From Incurvaria masculella (Eukaryota; Arthropoda; Insecta; Lepidoptera; Incurvariidae): DNA of 64,000 nucleotides. Below the pieces are notes generated by a model, which searched no databases, had not been told where the DNA came from, and saw nothing but the letters and a program-made list of their open reading frames with translations. Positions 63,811-64,000 of this stretch are shown here, in pieces. The position numbers and the translations under genes are program-made. Each line of letters opens with the position of its first letter. Position 1 is the first letter of the stretch. The stretch covers positions 18,301,021 to 18,365,020 of the forward strand of contig OX335642.1 of assembly GCA_946894095.1 (NCBI GenBank). The letters are read 5' to 3'.

Positions 63811-64000
63811 TGCTGGATCATGTAATCACCCGTATTCTTTAATACAATGCACATTTCAATTTCAAACAAGAAAATAATAGGTGCGCATTACCTTGGTTCT
63901 AAGCAACTGTCATCGACACAAAATACTACAGGCGTTAACGCGGCACAAAATGTTGATATAGCACATTCATTCAAGTATTATCCTGCACCTTTACACCTTC

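Overview
This window looks like intergenic or intronic chromosome from an insect, most likely a moth or butterfly. That inference rests on four things: AT-rich background, short TTAGG tracts (the insect telomere motif), dispersed repeats with a GGTTCCGT start and a CGAGTCCGACTCG end of the kind common in Lepidoptera, and jockey-, RTE- and CR1-like non-LTR fragments beside a very dense tRNA-derived SINE family. I found no host gene I would defend. No frame exceeds about 260 codons, and the only frames with recognisable protein are broken reverse transcriptase ends. The species cannot be named from the sequence alone.

Layout. 1-1779 holds old repeat scraps. 1780-10253 is the outstanding object: an approximately 8.5 kb non-coding element with terminal inverted repeats of about 570 bp. 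The arms are themselves built of degenerate ~140 bp subrepeats. The core is a tandem array of ~645 bp units (2840-9090). Each unit is an imperfect palindrome, each carries the 3' end of a dispersed GGTTCCGT repeat, and the middle of the array is a two-unit higher-order repeat. The architecture resembles Foldback/Galileo transposons. 10254-13560 has SINEs, a broken jockey-like LINE and an interrupted MITE. 13556-14748 is a second tandem array, a 146 bp satellite of about eight units. 14749-31305 is mostly anonymous DNA with LINE, CR1, SINE and MITE fragments. 31306-34290 is a nest: a long-TIR MITE holds a TTA-flanked Harbinger-like element, which holds a tandemly duplicated ~1.1 kb retroposon, which in turn carries an older SINE piece. 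34640-53844 has more SINEs, GGTTCCGT repeats and MITEs with legible target duplications (TAA, TTA, TTAA). 53845-55022 is a decayed RTE reverse transcriptase. The rest repeats the same families to the end.

Taken together the window is a graveyard and assembly yard of mobile elements. The autonomous elements survive as 5'-truncated or decayed 3' ends. The non-autonomous families (one SINE family in about 30 pieces, at least six MITE types, GGTTCCGT repeats) make up most of the recognisable sequence. Insertions into one another give a relative chronology. The two observations most worth following are the large foldback-like element and the SINE family, whose shared 3' body is joined to two different 5' heads, one tRNA-like and one tRNA-like plus a 5S rRNA-like segment. 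Boundaries are by eye, usually good to about 10 bases.
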